NCBI GenBank assembly: GCA_963971575.1
Contig: OZ020613.1
Coordinates: forward strand, 49,718,250 to 49,782,249
Source: Liopterus haemorrhoidalis
Taxonomy: Eukaryota > Arthropoda > Insecta > Coleoptera > Dytiscidae
DNA length: 64,000 nucleotides
Direction of reading: 5' to 3'
Shown here one piece after another: positions 34,743 to 46,700 of the stretch. Position numbers and translations under genes: made by a program. Numbering within the stretch: the stretch's first letter is position 1; every line of letters begins with the position of its first letter. Below the pieces are notes generated by a model. It was not told the origin of the DNA and did no database searches. It worked only from the letters and a program-made list of their open reading frames with translations.

Positions 34743-34885
34743 CATTCTCCCAATGAGCCCTGTACTCTGTTCTATTCTGCACGTCATATATATCAGTAAC
34801 TTCACATTTTCTTATATCAGTCTCTTGTTTAATAGTATCAGTGTCTGTCATATGATCGACTAGCAAACCACATGTTCCATCATTC
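34743..34885 (-). CDS. zinc-finger gene copy 3, exon B (first coding exon candidate)
   Basis: The acceptor ATTACAG and donor GTCAGT are both phase 1. Encodes GMNMNDGTCG, TDTIKQETDIRKCE and ends RAHWEN. Met of GMNM is a plausible translation start. IKQE fits the sumoylation consensus. The conserved CAGTCCGTGCGTATTACT block lies about 105 bp upstream. Confidence 0.65.
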
Positions 34886-34962
34886 ATATTCATCCCTGTA
34901 ATAAAACCCAATTTTTTTCTGATTTCCAAATAAAGAATTTATCCCTACTATAACCAGCTGGC

Positions 34963-35015
34963 CTAATTAATTTCAGTAGATAAATATGTAGCAGTCCGTG
35001 CGTATTACTCACAGA
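34963..35015 (-). promoter_or_regulatory. conserved block upstream of exon B, copy 3
   Basis: Matches 6745-6796 and 49360-49410 in the core CAGTCCGTGCGTATTACT. Possible promoter or non-coding first exon. Confidence 0.35.
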
Positions 35016-35477
35016 ACATCACCAGAAGCGCCATCGCTGTACAAATATTTTTGTCAGCGTAACTAGTACCATCTGTCGATTCCCTTTACAACTATTAACC
35101 CGCAAAATTTGAATGTATACATTATTATTCCCAAAATAAAAAAATAGTTGTTAAAATAGACAAGTATACATTTTCGTATTATATTAAATTTTATTATAAT
35201 TCATAATGTTAAAAAATTTTACATAAAACGAAAATGTATACATGTTATAAAGTAAGATAGGATCATAAAGAAAGACACAAAGTATATAAAATTGAACATT
35301 ATATTATTACGTATTATACATATACATAGTATGTACATAAATAGTATGGTTCAGAAGTCGGCAAACTTTATAAGGCAAAAGTGATATATACGATACATAT
35401 AAGTTAGATTTCGGCTGATGAGCCATACAAAGTTTCGGAAAAAGCAATTATTGGTGGTGAAGATGATCTGATGTATA
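35016..35477. other. AT-rich stretch, nothing recognised
   Basis: No coding exon, tRNA or repeat structure that I can support. Confidence 0.4.
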
Positions 35478-35868
35478 ATGGTAAGTTTAGTTAACACTTA
35501 GCCTTAGTCTTAGTTTTAATTTTAGTGTTAGTCTTAGTTTTTGTCTTAAGCGTAATGAATGAGTACGAGTTTATATAATGATTTAGTTTTAATAAAGAAC
35601 CAATGAAACGCCGAGTTTAACACACGCGCATAGTGTCCTCGTTCAGGGTTGACGAACAAAGCTTGTTATAACTAATATTTGAAACGTCAAGTCAAAATAT
35701 TTGGTTATAGATAATGATTAAAGAAATAAACATCGTGAATAAAGTGTTCCGGAATAAAAACATTAAAAACTTGTAAGTAATTCGTAATATATAACCTGCA
35801 CAATTTGTCAGTGTGAGCGCACGCGCTTTTGTGTGGTTTTAATTTTAGTACTAAGAAAAGTTGAATGT
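35478..35868. repeat. Harbinger-derived solo fragment
   Basis: Shares TTAGTCTTAGTTTTAATTTT, CGTAATGAATGAGTACG and ACCAATGAAACGCCGAG with the sequence just before the HARBI1-like gene (38190-38340). It is therefore a second, adjacent copy of that element's 5' region in the same orientation. Confidence 0.6.
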
Positions 35869-35892
35869 TATGGTGGGTTTAGTCAACACTAA

Positions 35893-36043
35893 AGCCTGGT
35901 TTATAATAAGCCCATAGCATAACTGCATATGCATTAAACAATAGATTTGACCCTTCAAAACATCTGTTTGTAATAAACAGAACAAAGAGAGTAGTGTAAT
36001 TTTTATGCTTATGTTCCATAACATATCTATTATAAACCAGGCT
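35893..36043. mobile_element. MITE, 151 bp, TAA duplication
   Basis: Ends AGCCTGGTTTATAATA and TATTATAAACCAGGCT are perfectly inverted. TAA flanks both sides, consistent with a PIF/Harbinger-type MITE. Confidence 0.8.
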
Positions 36044-36045
36044 TA

Positions 36046-38182
36046 AGGCCCAGTTGCACAGTAACCGCTTAAGTTTTTATTTAGGCTTAAGTTTTAGTTT
36101 ATGGTTTAGTTGTTGCACAGTTTCAGTTTTTGGTTTAAACTTAAGCTTAAACAAGAAAATACTTAAGCGGTAGATTTGTTTGGATTAATCCAAAATAAAC
36201 TGTCAAATAGGATAGGTTATGTGTCATATTAAAATTGATCAGATTAATTTGATTGAATGAAAATGTTATATATTAATATATTTCGCCGCATACCCGTCTA
36301 TAGGCATCGGTATGATTATATTAATCAATGAGATGATGAAAAATTTTACAATAGATTTCAAGTAAATAGTAATATTAAGTAAATAAAGTTGTAATTCAAT
36401 ATTATATCATATTAAACATTTAATTAACCATCCTATTAATAGGTAAGTTAGTGCCTTGGTACACAAATACCAAATATTTTATGAAATAATATTTACAGGA
36501 ACCACGCATTCACTTCAATACAAATCCTACGATATTATATTATTGGAAGTATGTTAATGGTAAGGGAGTTTACTGGTTGCCATAAATCTACAGCTTCAAA
36601 AGATATAGGGAAAATATCTAGAAATATCGCAATTTGTACCTTGCGTCATCAATATATTAAGATGCCTAATATAAGCTGTTCACTTTTGTAAGAACACACA
36701 AGATCAGGTTATTTTGGTTACTTTTATGGTGTGGTACTGACTTTAAATGTCAATTAAAAATATTCCTTACGCTGTAAAAACGACTTTAGGTTGATAAGGT
36801 TATGATCATTATAATTAAGATATCATTTTTCATTGTGACATATGTCAAATGGATCGACATTTTAAAAAAGTGCCATTTTTTAATACCAACATGACATACA
36901 GCTTCAAAGGTGCAAACTATTGAAAACAAAATTCCCTCTTGGTTTGTTCTTACAAAAATGAACTGCTTATATTCAAATGGAACAGTGTAATGTACGCCAA
37001 GACTTTTGCTATATCGCACGGTTTTTTCAATTGATTGAGCATTCTTCCAAATCTAGAAACAGATGTTAATTTTATAAACAATATACCTAATACAGTAATA
37101 ATTCAAAACAGAAAATATAATAATAACATTCGAGTTAGGAACAATAATAAATGTTTATTTTTCTAATTTATAATGTATAAATAATAAAATTCTTTATAAA
37201 TGTAAATATCTTGTCTATGACCTGCCGGTAATTTAAAATTTATTAATTCCAACTCTTTCTCTGAGCATTCTGCCATTGAACCACCTCCAGTCACTTTCAG
37301 TGAATACTTATTATAGGCTTTTTTTTTTTCTTGTACATGTTTTAGTTTTCTTTCATATATATATTTTAATATTCTGCTTCTCTGTAAGAGTGACCGATTA
37401 CACTGTTAAATTCATCATGTATGTTCGTCCAAGGAGATTTTTTTTCTTCCACAACATTTAATTTATTTTTTTACACACAATAATATATTGTATTTATATT
37501 TTTTAAATAAATTTTATAGAAGACCAACTCATCTAATAAGTTCGTCGTACATTTATTTTTACGTTTCGTTTACCGTATTTTCCATTGCTGGTAAAATTTA
37601 CATTATTTGTATAATAAACTACTTGACAAGTGACATTGACACATAACATTGACAGTTATGTTTATATTGAATTTCAAAATTTCCCCGCCAAATATTCATT
37701 TTCCATATTACCAACTTTGTGAATTTATCACATCAGTTGGCTTAGCTATAGTGCGTTCGAAGGTGAGTTTGCAGTATAGCTCTTATGGCAAATGGGAGCG
37801 GTGTTGCAAAATGTTGTAAAAGTGTCAAATATAATAATATGAAAAACTTGTATTATTTACAAAAATGAACTCTTATAAAACTCAATATAACACTCAACAA
37901 AAACAAATGGCCATTTGTAGAATACTGCGTCTTCACACATCAGCGCGTTTTAGAGCTGGCAACGTCGACTAGCAAGAAAAGGATAGCGTCATTCTGTAAA
38001 CCCATTAGAGAGTATGAAAAAGAACTACTCCATATGCCCTGTACTGCAAACTCACCTTCGAACGCACTATAAGTATTTTTATATTTTTGACTGTGCAACA
38101 TCTGGCGCTTAAGTATTTGGTTTAAGCTGAAGCTTAAGGTTTAGCTAAACTCATACTTAAGTGGTAACTGTGCAACTGGGCC
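36046..38182. mobile_element. 2.1-kb non-autonomous element with nested MITE
   Basis: The left end GGCCCAGTTGCACAGTAACC and right end GGTAACTGTGCAACTGGGCC are inverted, flanked by TTA. The interior lacks a transposase. It contains an inverted segment (AAGCTGTTCACTTTTGTAAG at 36672 against its complement near 36950) and a further nested MITE at 37749-38070. Confidence 0.7.
37749..38070. mobile_element. nested MITE, 320 bp
   Basis: Ends GTGCGTTCGAAGGTGAGTTT and, inverted, ACTCACCTTCGAACGCAC. Flanked by TATA/TA-type sequence. It is the innermost layer of a three-level insertion stack. Confidence 0.8.
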
Positions 38183-38403
38183 TTAGCGTTAGATGTAGCG
38201 TTCATTTGAATCTTACTCTTAGTTTTAGTCTTGGCTTTAATCGTAATGAATAAGTACGGATTTATACAATGTTTTAACAAGTTTTAACTTTTAACAAGTA
38301 ACCAATGAAACGTTGAGTTTAACGCACGCGCATAGTATGATTTTTCTAAATGTCAAAAAATTAAAATTTTTGGTTATTGAGAAATATAACATTGTGTGTA
38401 AAC

Positions 38404-39765
38404 ATGTACCGAAATAAGTCTAGAAGAGTTGCTGCTATTTATGGCCTTATGTTGGCCACGATGGGTGCTTTTGTTTATCATGGTATGATAAAGAAAAAGA
38501 AGGTAGTTCGGCGATATAAAGTTCGTCCATTAAATAGAAATCGCGACAAAGAGGGATGTTTTGCTACTTTGGTCAAATCTATGGAAACGGAAGAAAAGGA
38601 TTTTGAACAATACTTTTTGTACACACGTATGACTCCAAACATGTTCAAATATATATTAGAAATTGTTGGACCAAAGTTACAAAAAGATCCAAAAAAATAT
38701 CATCTCTCACCTGCACATCGATTAATGATGACATTACAGTAAATGTGCCACATTTATTATAAACAATAAATACTATTTTTTAGCTACCTGTCATCTGGCG
38801 TTTCGATGCAAGAAATAGCATGGAGCTATCGTGTTGGCAAGGCTACTGCACATGTTATTTCAAAAGAGACTTGTGAAGCTCTATGGGAAGGATTATCTCC
38901 GCAAGTATTAGTACCACCAACCCAATCAGAGTGGAGTTCCATTGCAAATGGATTTTACAATTGATGGAATATGCCAAACTGCATCGGGGCGGTGGACGGA
39001 AAGCATATCCAAATTAAATCCCCAAAGTTCTCCGGATCAACATTTTTAATTATAAAAAATCATTTAGTTTAGTTTTGATGAAAATGTGCAATGCCTATTA
39101 TCGTTTTTTCCTCATAGATATCGGTGCAGCTGGGGGTAACCACGATAGTACCGTGTTCAGTAATTCCGGTTTTGGGCAAGCCCTGCTTCAAGGAAATCTG
39201 AATATACCAGGACCATATAATATTAATAGAACAACCTTGAAAATGGACTTTTTTGTAGTGGCAGATCAAGCATTCCCATTACACAAGCATATAATGCGAC
39301 CTTATCCTGGAGCACATTTAGGGGAAAAAAAATGTATTTAATTACCGATTGTCAAGGGCGAGACGTATAATTGAAAATACATTTGGCATTTTAGTCCAAA
39401 GATGGCAAATTCTCAAGGGTCCAATTATTGCCAGTGTGGAAATGTGTGAAAAGATTACACAAGCCGTTGTGGTATTGCATAATTTCGTCCAAAGAAGTGA
39501 AGAAGATATTCCCCTGGCAGAAAGAAGATATTGCCCCACTGGTTATGCAGATTGTGAAGACGAAAATGGTACAGTACAGCTAGGAATTTGGCGGCAAGGT
39601 GGCAATAATTTAAGGCCTATTGGTCGTTTAGGATCAAATAATGCCAGGAGGTCTGTTCAATTGATGAGGGACAATCTTGCCGATTATTTTGTATCCGATG
39701 TAGGTTGTGTGCCATGGCAATGGAATTATGTTTCGAGAGGGTCAGTTCCTGACCAAAATAGTTAA
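38404..39765 (+). pseudogene. HARBI1-like transposase, one stop and two frameshifts
   Basis: Exon 1 (38404-38738) encodes MYRNKSRRVAAIYG, then FEQYFLYTRMTPNMF and LSPAHRLMMTL. A 45-bp intron with GTAAAT...TTTTTAG leads to YLSSGVSMQEIAWSYRVG. An in-frame TGA near 38961 precedes WNMPNCIGAVDGKHI (first Asp). A frameshift near 39045 leads to IGAAGGNHDSTVFS (second Asp). Another near 39335 leads to LSRARRIIENTFGIL (catalytic Glu) and a normal C-terminus. All nuclease motifs are present, but the gene is broken three times. Confidence 0.85.
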
Positions 39766-40335
39766 ATATTTGTATTATTTTTGTTATTACATTTTTTATT
39801 GTGGAGCACGTTTTTTTTTTTAAATTTCAACCTCAATCCCACCATTTTTTTTTACAGGGTATACATAAATAAAAAGTTAAGTTTTTAATATTTTTATTAT
39901 TTTAAAAAATATGACAGTAAAAAATTAAAAATCTACAAGATACAATAAAAAAAAAACTAAATACGACTGTAATTTCTAATATAAATATATTATTTTTAAT
40001 TAAGTACACATATTGAGTTCGGGAAGCAAGTTTGGAGTGTTTCGAATCACTCTGTTTAACTCCAGACCGCTTGAGGAAATGCGTTCAGTCCTTTCCTCGA
40101 ACGTCCTGGAATCAAGCAGAGTGACTCAGAGCACTCCGAGCTTGCTTCCTAAATATTAATCCCACCTAAAATATTAGTGAATTTAATTTTTTTTTTTGTA
40201 TCCTGTAGATTTTTCTATATAGAAATGTAATAAAAAAAGAATTAACTTAACCTAAAAAAAATATATACAATAATCAAAAAGAATATAAAAACTAGATTAA
40301 AAAAAAAAACTACGATACTCTAAGATACAATAAAA
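39766..40335. other. convergent 3' ends with a hairpin MITE
   Basis: Between the two Harbinger genes. 40018-40155 forms a hairpin: GGGAAGCAAGTTTGGAGTG pairs with CACTCCGAGCTTGCTTCCT. The rest is A/T-rich and non-coding. Confidence 0.5.
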
Positions 40336-41058
40336 TTAATCGCTCTCTTCCTCTGCAATCAGCTGCAAAAATTTTGCTTTTAGCAAAAGCTTCTTCTTCC
40401 TGCTTTTTATTTTAGTGAGTGATATGGCAAGACTGCGACCAAAAGCAAAATCTTCATCAGTCTCTTCCAATGCAGACTTTTCCTCTCGCACATAACTACT
40501 TAAATTTTCCAGCGCCCCTGTCAATGTGCTGGCAAGGGCACTTGCCTGGACGCAGTCTTTCTTCTTTGCAGCTTCTTCGCAGCTTCATTCCGTAATTGGC
40601 CTAAACGACTTGGTTGTCGAGGAGATGGGGTAGCACTTGCAGTTCCCCCAGATGTAGACGGCTGTGATACCTCTGGTACAGACTCCAGAACTTCTGGTAC
40701 AGACTCCAGAACAATGTCAAATTCCTCGACTATGTCTGGATCTGATAGAAGCTCTGGGTCTGGGCAGCTCGGAAACTGCCCCGTTTCCGCCAGGACGCTG
40801 GTTACCGACTCCCAAGCAAAAGTATTTGCGGATAAGGGCGTCGGAGGGGCACTCTTGGATACCATTTTAATGTTGCCCACAGTTCTAGAACAATCACAAA
40901 CACTTACATTAGTTTTGTATTAATTAATATTAATTTATGTAAAGATATAGCTATGTATTTTGCAAAAATTTAAAACATTCAAAACTTTATTATACTAGTT
41001 TCTGCTTTCAACAAACGGGCGCGGGAACAATGACTGAGTCTGTGGAAGCCTTTATTAG

Positions 41059-41602
41059 GTCTGTTCGTTTGTCTGCTTAGATCACAATAGAGCAAGTCTA
41101 GCAACATTTTAAGCGTTCGTTTGTGTAATAGTTGATTATAATAGTGTTCATTTGTCTAGAGCAACTTACGCTAGATCACATTGAGCAAGCTAAACTTGCT
41201 CGGTCTCAAGAGGTATGCAGGAAATATAACCTCTAAATAAAGAAGTTTTTTGACAAATGTTATTATAGCCATACAAAATACTTATCATTAAAGGTTTTTA
41301 CGCAATATTGTAAATAATTATTATATTTTAGATGGATCTGGTTAGTGAACAAATAAAAAAATAATCAATAAATACAAAAAATGTACTGGTCTTCTTTTTA
41401 GATAGTATTACCTACGAAATTGCAGTAGGAAATGTTTAGGTGGAGAACAACGCATTAACAAAAATAAACAATATTTTTTTCTTTGGCAAATAACTGTTCA
41501 TTTGTGAAGATTGGACAGCACAGCTCAAACTTGCTCTTGCAGTCACATGATCATGATCTAACTGCTCGACTTAAGCAATATAGATCACACAAACGAACAC
41601 AT
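41059..41602. mobile_element. MITE within the MADF intron
   Basis: Ends GTCTGTTCGTTTGT and ACAAACGAACACAT are inverted. Internal GCAAG/CTTGC and TAGATCACA motifs also repeat in both orientations. No coding content. Confidence 0.55.
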
Positions 41603-41613
41603 CTATTATACTT

Positions 41614-41745
41614 ATGTCGGGTTGCTAACGTAAGAGTTTTCTCTAATTCAAGTTAAAATCATTTGTTTTTATAAGTTACAACATACAAAAACAAATGATT
41701 TTAACTTGAGTTAGGGATAATTCTTACTTTACCAACCGGCCATTA
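41614..41745. mobile_element. hairpin MITE
   Basis: AATTCAAGTTAAAATCATTTG pairs with CAAATGATTTTAACTTGAGTT. The ends GTCGGGTTGCTAACG and TTTACCAACCGGCC match 27311-27757. Confidence 0.65.
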
Positions 41746-42427
41746 AACTGGCTACCCGAAAATAAATTAATATTGTTAAGTCATTGTTTTATAATAAAAA
41801 TATAAACTAACCTTCTCTGTTTTGCAATGGAGTTTAAAAAGCCACATTGTTCAAAATACTGCCTCGTTGACGAACATCCACCAGATCCCAAAGGCAAGTT
41901 CAGCATCTTCCTTCTTTCCCTGCTGAACCGGCTACGTATAGCGGCCCATCTTTGTTCACACACAGATCCTGAAATAATCAAATTGTTCTACACTCTATAC
42001 TATATTAATTATTTTTAAAATATTACCTTCAACGCCCAGCATTTCGCCAATTGTCCTCCATTCATTTTCTTTTTTTAATTTGTCTTTGAAATCCTTGTCT
42101 GACGACAAATACAGACAAGGAAATTGCCTCACTAAATCTATTAAGGCCCCGTCATCAAAAACTTCATTCATTATCAACAAAACAAATAACAAAAAAATAA
42201 CAAAAAGATAACACAAAAATAACAAAAAGATAACACAATAATAACAAAAATAACACAATATATATTTCCAAACAAACGTAGTGACGCAGAATGAGTGAGA
42301 AACAATAATGAGACCGTAATGACAGGTATCCCTTTAGAATTTATGTCGGAAGGCGCGCATGCGCATGGTGCGGTTTGAATGTGATTCAATCTTAGCCGTA
42401 GGGAAAGTTAAAACTTAGTTATCTTTC

Positions 42428-42691
42428 AAGGCCGGAACCTTATGACTAAAATTAAAGAAATGTGTTGTATGAACTTGCTCGTAGCGATATGATAGTTTAT
42501 ATTTTAAGGATAAAATTAAAATATACGAGTAAAACGCGGCATTATAGTGGGTTTAGTCAACATTTAGTTTTAGTCTTAGTTTTAAACTTGTTTCAATTTT
42601 AACCTTAAAAGATAAATTATCACATCGCTACGAGCAAGTTCATACAACATATTGATTTAGTTTTAGTCTTAAGGTTCTTAAAACCGACCTT
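42428..42691. repeat. palindromic repeat with a Harbinger-like centre
   Basis: TGTTGTATGAACTTGCTCGT at 42461 pairs with its complement near 42640. The pairing extends outwards to AAGGCCGG/CCGACCTT. The centre contains GTGGGTTTAGTCAACATTTA, the same sequence as the Harbinger left end. Confidence 0.65.
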
Positions 42692-42752
42692 GAGGGTTAA
42701 CTAACATTCAACTTTTCTTTTTATTCTTATGTCAATTATTATCAACTTATTA

Positions 42753-43616
42753 TCAGGTCGTCAAGAATGAAATTTTTAGTTAATAATATAGCCAACTTTA
42801 ACAGATTATTATTTAACATTGGCTTAATATTTTACCGTTTTTTTTTTTTTTTTTTGGAAAGTTACATATCTCGCCTGTTCAAAGAAATCGTTGTAGGCTC
42901 GTTGTATGTAAAAATATCAAAAACTTTTTTTTAAATTAATTTTGTTGAAAATGGAATGGTCGGAAATTCGCACTATTATAAAGTATGATTTCTTACGTGA
43001 TACTACGGCAACGCAGACAGCGCGAAACATTAATAGTGTATTTGGCTCTAGTATTACTACGCAGCAGGCAATATCAAATTGGTTCGCCAAATTTCGTACA
43101 GGTAAGTTAAAAACAAACACAATAAAAAAAAGGCTTATCGATCACAGCAGAAATATACTGCCACCAACTGGACGAGATGATGTAAAAATTAAAAAAAAAA
43201 AAACAGCCTAGATTGGTCAACAGATCGACTCCTATTTTATTGCATGATAACGCTAGACCACTCACTCCAAAAATGAGTGTGGCAAAACTATAGGAATTAG
43301 AGTTGGAATTTCTTCCTCATCCTCCATACTCACCAGACCTAGCCCCCACTGACTACCACTTCTTCCGCAATTTGGACCAATTTTTAATAGGAAAATAGTT
43401 TAATTCCGACAACGCTGTAAAACTGGCCTTCCAGAAATTCATTGACTTTCGTCCGCCAGGGTTTTATACCACCGGCCTGAACAACCTGCCGTTTAAATGG
43501 CAAAAGTGTATAGACAATATGGGTGCATACTTTGATGAATAAAATAATTCCTTATATTTATAAGTTATCAACCAACTTTGCCTTTTTTTCTATAAATTTC
43601 ATCCTTGACGGCCTAA
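42753..43616 (+). mobile_element. internally deleted mariner (DD34D)
   Basis: Inverted ends TCAGGTCGTCAAGAATGAAATT and, on minus, TTAGGCCGTCAAGGATGAAA are flanked by TA (42751-42752 and 43617-43618). The transposase starts MEWSEIRTIIKYDFL with a helix-turn-helix region (QQAISNWFAKFRTG). It then jumps by deletion to HDNARPLTPKM and SPDLAPTDYHFF, giving second and third Asp. The first Asp region is gone. Stops follow, so the copy is dead. Confidence 0.85.
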
Positions 43617-43642
43617 TAGTATGGGTTAATAAAAACTTAAAA

Positions 43643-43690
43643 AATGCAACTACTTTCAGCAACCAAAACCAGCAGTTGTAAGAGGTGTTC
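43643..43690. repeat. direct repeat at the distal flank of the repeat-protein gene
   Basis: CAGCAACCAAAACCAGCAGTTGTAAGAG recurs at 47775 (CAGCAACCAAAACCAGCTATTGTGAGAA), with weaker similarity over about 60 bp. The two copies flank 43722-47192 almost exactly. Differences fall mostly at third codon positions of the plus frame FQQPKPAVV, hinting that the ancestor was coding. Confidence 0.45.
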
Positions 43691-43721
43691 GTTTTGGAAT
43701 GGGTTGGCGTACTATGCAAGG

Positions 43722-46700
43722 TCATCTATATTTACTTATTTTGTTTTCCTCTGTCCCAGTAATATTGTGTTGTTGAAGTGATGTAGCATCTAAAAAAGTA
43801 GAAGGAGCTTTTCTAACTTTTTCATACAAGATATTAAGTATCTTATTCGGAGGGTTATTTTTGATAAGTTTGTTTAAATAACTTGTTTTATTTCCTTCTT
43901 TATCAAAACAAAGACCATGCAGTTTTTCAAAAGCAGGACAAATATTAAGCCCTGCTCTATCTAATATCTTGGATAATTTTTTTGGTGTAAAGAGTTCTTT
44001 TTCGACTAAGAAGTGAATTAAATTATTTTCTTCATTAAAACAAGATTTATGAAAATTTACTAAAATAGAAGAGGCATTATTTCCTGCCATGCATAATATT
44101 TTTGATAAATTTCTCGGCTTGAAACCTAAATTATAAAAATCAACTAAAACCCTTGTACTTTTTTCTTTCTCATCAAAGCAAACATCATGAAAATCTTTTA
44201 AAGCAGAACAAATATTAACTTTTGCTCCGTGTAATATCTCAGACAAATGACTTGGCGAAAAACCCTCTTTCTCATTTACGAAATGATTTAAATACTTTTT
44301 TGTCTGTCCTACAAAACAAAAATCATGAAACTTTTCTAAACTATGTACTGCTCCACTTAATATACTACATAAATCACCTGGCCTAAAACCTACCCTATAG
44401 AAATCATCTAAAAGTTCTGTTCTTTCTCCTTCTTTATCAAAACAAACACTGTGCAATTTCTTTAAAATAGAGGAAGCATTAACTCCTGCTCCACATAATA
44501 TAGAAGATATGTTACTTGGCTCAAAACCTGCATTATAGAAATCATCCAAAAATCCTGTTCTTTTTCCTTTTTTGTTAAAACAAATACTATGTAGTTTTTC
44601 AAAAGCATCTTTAGCATTAGTTCCTGCCCCACTTAACATACCAGATAAGCTATGTATACTAAAATTTTTATCTCTATCTTTTTTTTCAATAAAGTCCTTC
44701 AAATGCTGTTTTGTATTTCCTTGTTTATCAAACCAAAGATCATATAAATCTTTAAAAGCTTTTGCAACATTAGCTCCTGCTCCACCTAATATACTGGACA
44801 TATTCGTTAAATTTACTCCTTGTTTTTCTAGAGTTTTTAAATATTGTGTTTTATATCCTTCTTCATCAAACCAAAGGTCATATAAGTCTTTGAAAGCTTT
44901 AGGAGCATTAGCACCTGCTCCATTCATAAAATTAGATATGTTAGATGGATTTATTCTATCTTTTTCTAGAGTGTGTAAATATTGTGTTTTATTTCCTTGC
45001 TTATCAAACCAAAGACCATATAAGTCTTTAAAAGCTTTTGCAGCATTAGCTCCTGCTCCACTTAACATGCTGGACATATTAGTTAAATTTATCTTTTTGT
45101 CCTTTAGAGTTTTTAAATATTGAGTTTTATTCCCTTGCTTATCAAACCAAAGATCATATAAGTCTTTAAAAGCTTTTGCAGCATTAGCTCCAGCTCCATT
45201 TAAAATACTGGACACGTTAGAGAGCTTTACTCCCTCTTTTTCTAAAGTAATTAAATACTGGGTTTTATTCCCTTTTACATCAAACCAAAGATCATACAAG
45301 TCTTTGAAAGCTTTTGCAGAATTAGCTCCTACCCCATGTAAAATACTAGACATATTAGATAGATTTACTCCTTCTTTTTCTAGAGCTTTTAAATATTGTG
45401 TTTTATTGCCTTCTTCAGCAAACCAAAGTTCATATAAGTCCTTAAAAGCTTTTGCAGCGTTAACTCCCGCACCACCCAAAATGTTAGACATGTTAGTTAG
45501 ATTTGTTTTCTTTCCCTTTAGATTTTTTAAACATTGTGTTTTATTTCCTTGCTTATCAAACCAAATATCATACAAGTCTTTAAAAGCTTTTGCAGCATTA
45601 GCTCCTGCCCCATGCAAAATACTGGACATATTAGATAGATTTATTCCTTCTTTTTCTAAAGCTTTTAAATATTGTGTTTTATTTCCTTGCTTATCAAACC
45701 AAAGATCATATAAGTCTTTAAAAGCTTTTGCAGCACCAGTTCCTGATTTACTTAGAATACCTGATATTTTAGTTAGACTTATTCCTTTTTCTTCTAGAGT
45801 GTTTAAATACAGCGTTTTATTTCCTTGCTTATCAAACCAAAGATCATATAAATCTTTGAAAGCTTTTGTAGCACCAGCTCCTGCTCCATTCAAAATACTA
45901 GATACATTAGATAGATCTAATTCTTCTTCAATAGTTTTTAAATATTGCGTTTTATTTCCTTGCTTATCAAACCAAAGATCATATAAATCTTTAAAAGCTT
46001 TTGCAGAACTAGCTCCTGCTCCATTCAAAATACCAGACATATTAGCTAAATTTACTCCTTCTTTTTCAAAAGTTTCTAAATATTGTGTTTTATTCCCTTT
46101 TGCATCAAACCAAAGATCATACAAGTCTTTGAAAGCATTCGCAGCATTAGCTCCTGCTTTACTTAAAATACCTGATACTTTAGTTAGACTTATGCCTTTT
46201 TCCTCTAGATTATTTAAATACTGTGTTTTATTTCCTTGTTCATCAAACCAAAAATCATACAAATCTTTGAAAGCTTTTGCAGCATTAGTTCTTGCTCCAT
46301 TTAAAACGCTGGACATGTTAGATAGATCTATTCCTTCTTTTTGTATAGTTTTTAAATATTGTGTTTTATTTCCTAGTTCATCAAACCAAAGATCATACAA
46401 ATCTTTGAAAGCTTTTGCAGCACTAGCTCCTGCTCTACTTAAAACACTGGACATATTAGATAGATTTACCCCTTCTTTTTCTATAGTTTTTAAATATTGT
46501 GTTTTATTTCCTTGTTCATCAAACCAAAGATTATATAAATCGATGAAAGCTTTTGCGGCATTACTTCCTGCTCTACTTAAAACACTGGACATATTAGATA
46601 GATTTACTCCTTCTTTTTCTATAGTCTTTAAATATTGTGTTTTATTTCCTTGTTCATCAAACCAAAGATTATATAAATCTTTGAAAGCTTTTGCAGCATT

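Larger units (their letters stand above)
40336..42171 (-). pseudogene. MADF-domain partner of the Harbinger transposase, spliced and frameshifted
   Basis: Exon 1 (42171-42027) encodes MNEVFDDGALIDLVRQFPCL and WRTIGEMLGVE. A 58-bp intron (GTAATA...TTTCAG) leads to exon 2 (41968-41811) with CEQRWAAIRSRFSRERRKM, which together make a MADF (Myb/SANT-like) DNA-binding domain. A long intron (41810-40885), containing two MITEs, leads to exon 3 (40884-40336). That exon is Pro/Ser-rich, then basic and coiled (QLRNEAAKKLQRRK, LLLKAKFLQLIAEEESD). A frameshift near 40550 separates the last two segments. Confidence 0.65.
35869..42700. mobile_element. PIF/Harbinger element with two convergent genes and nested insertions
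   Basis: It begins near GGTGGGTTTAGTCAACACTA at 35873. The 5' flank resumes after nested insertions at 38188. A HARBI1-like transposase follows on plus (38404-39765) and a MADF-domain partner on minus (42171-40336). This two-gene layout (nuclease plus Myb/MADF DNA-binding protein) is standard for PIF/Harbinger. The exact right end is unclear because a palindromic repeat occupies 42428-42691. Confidence 0.6.
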
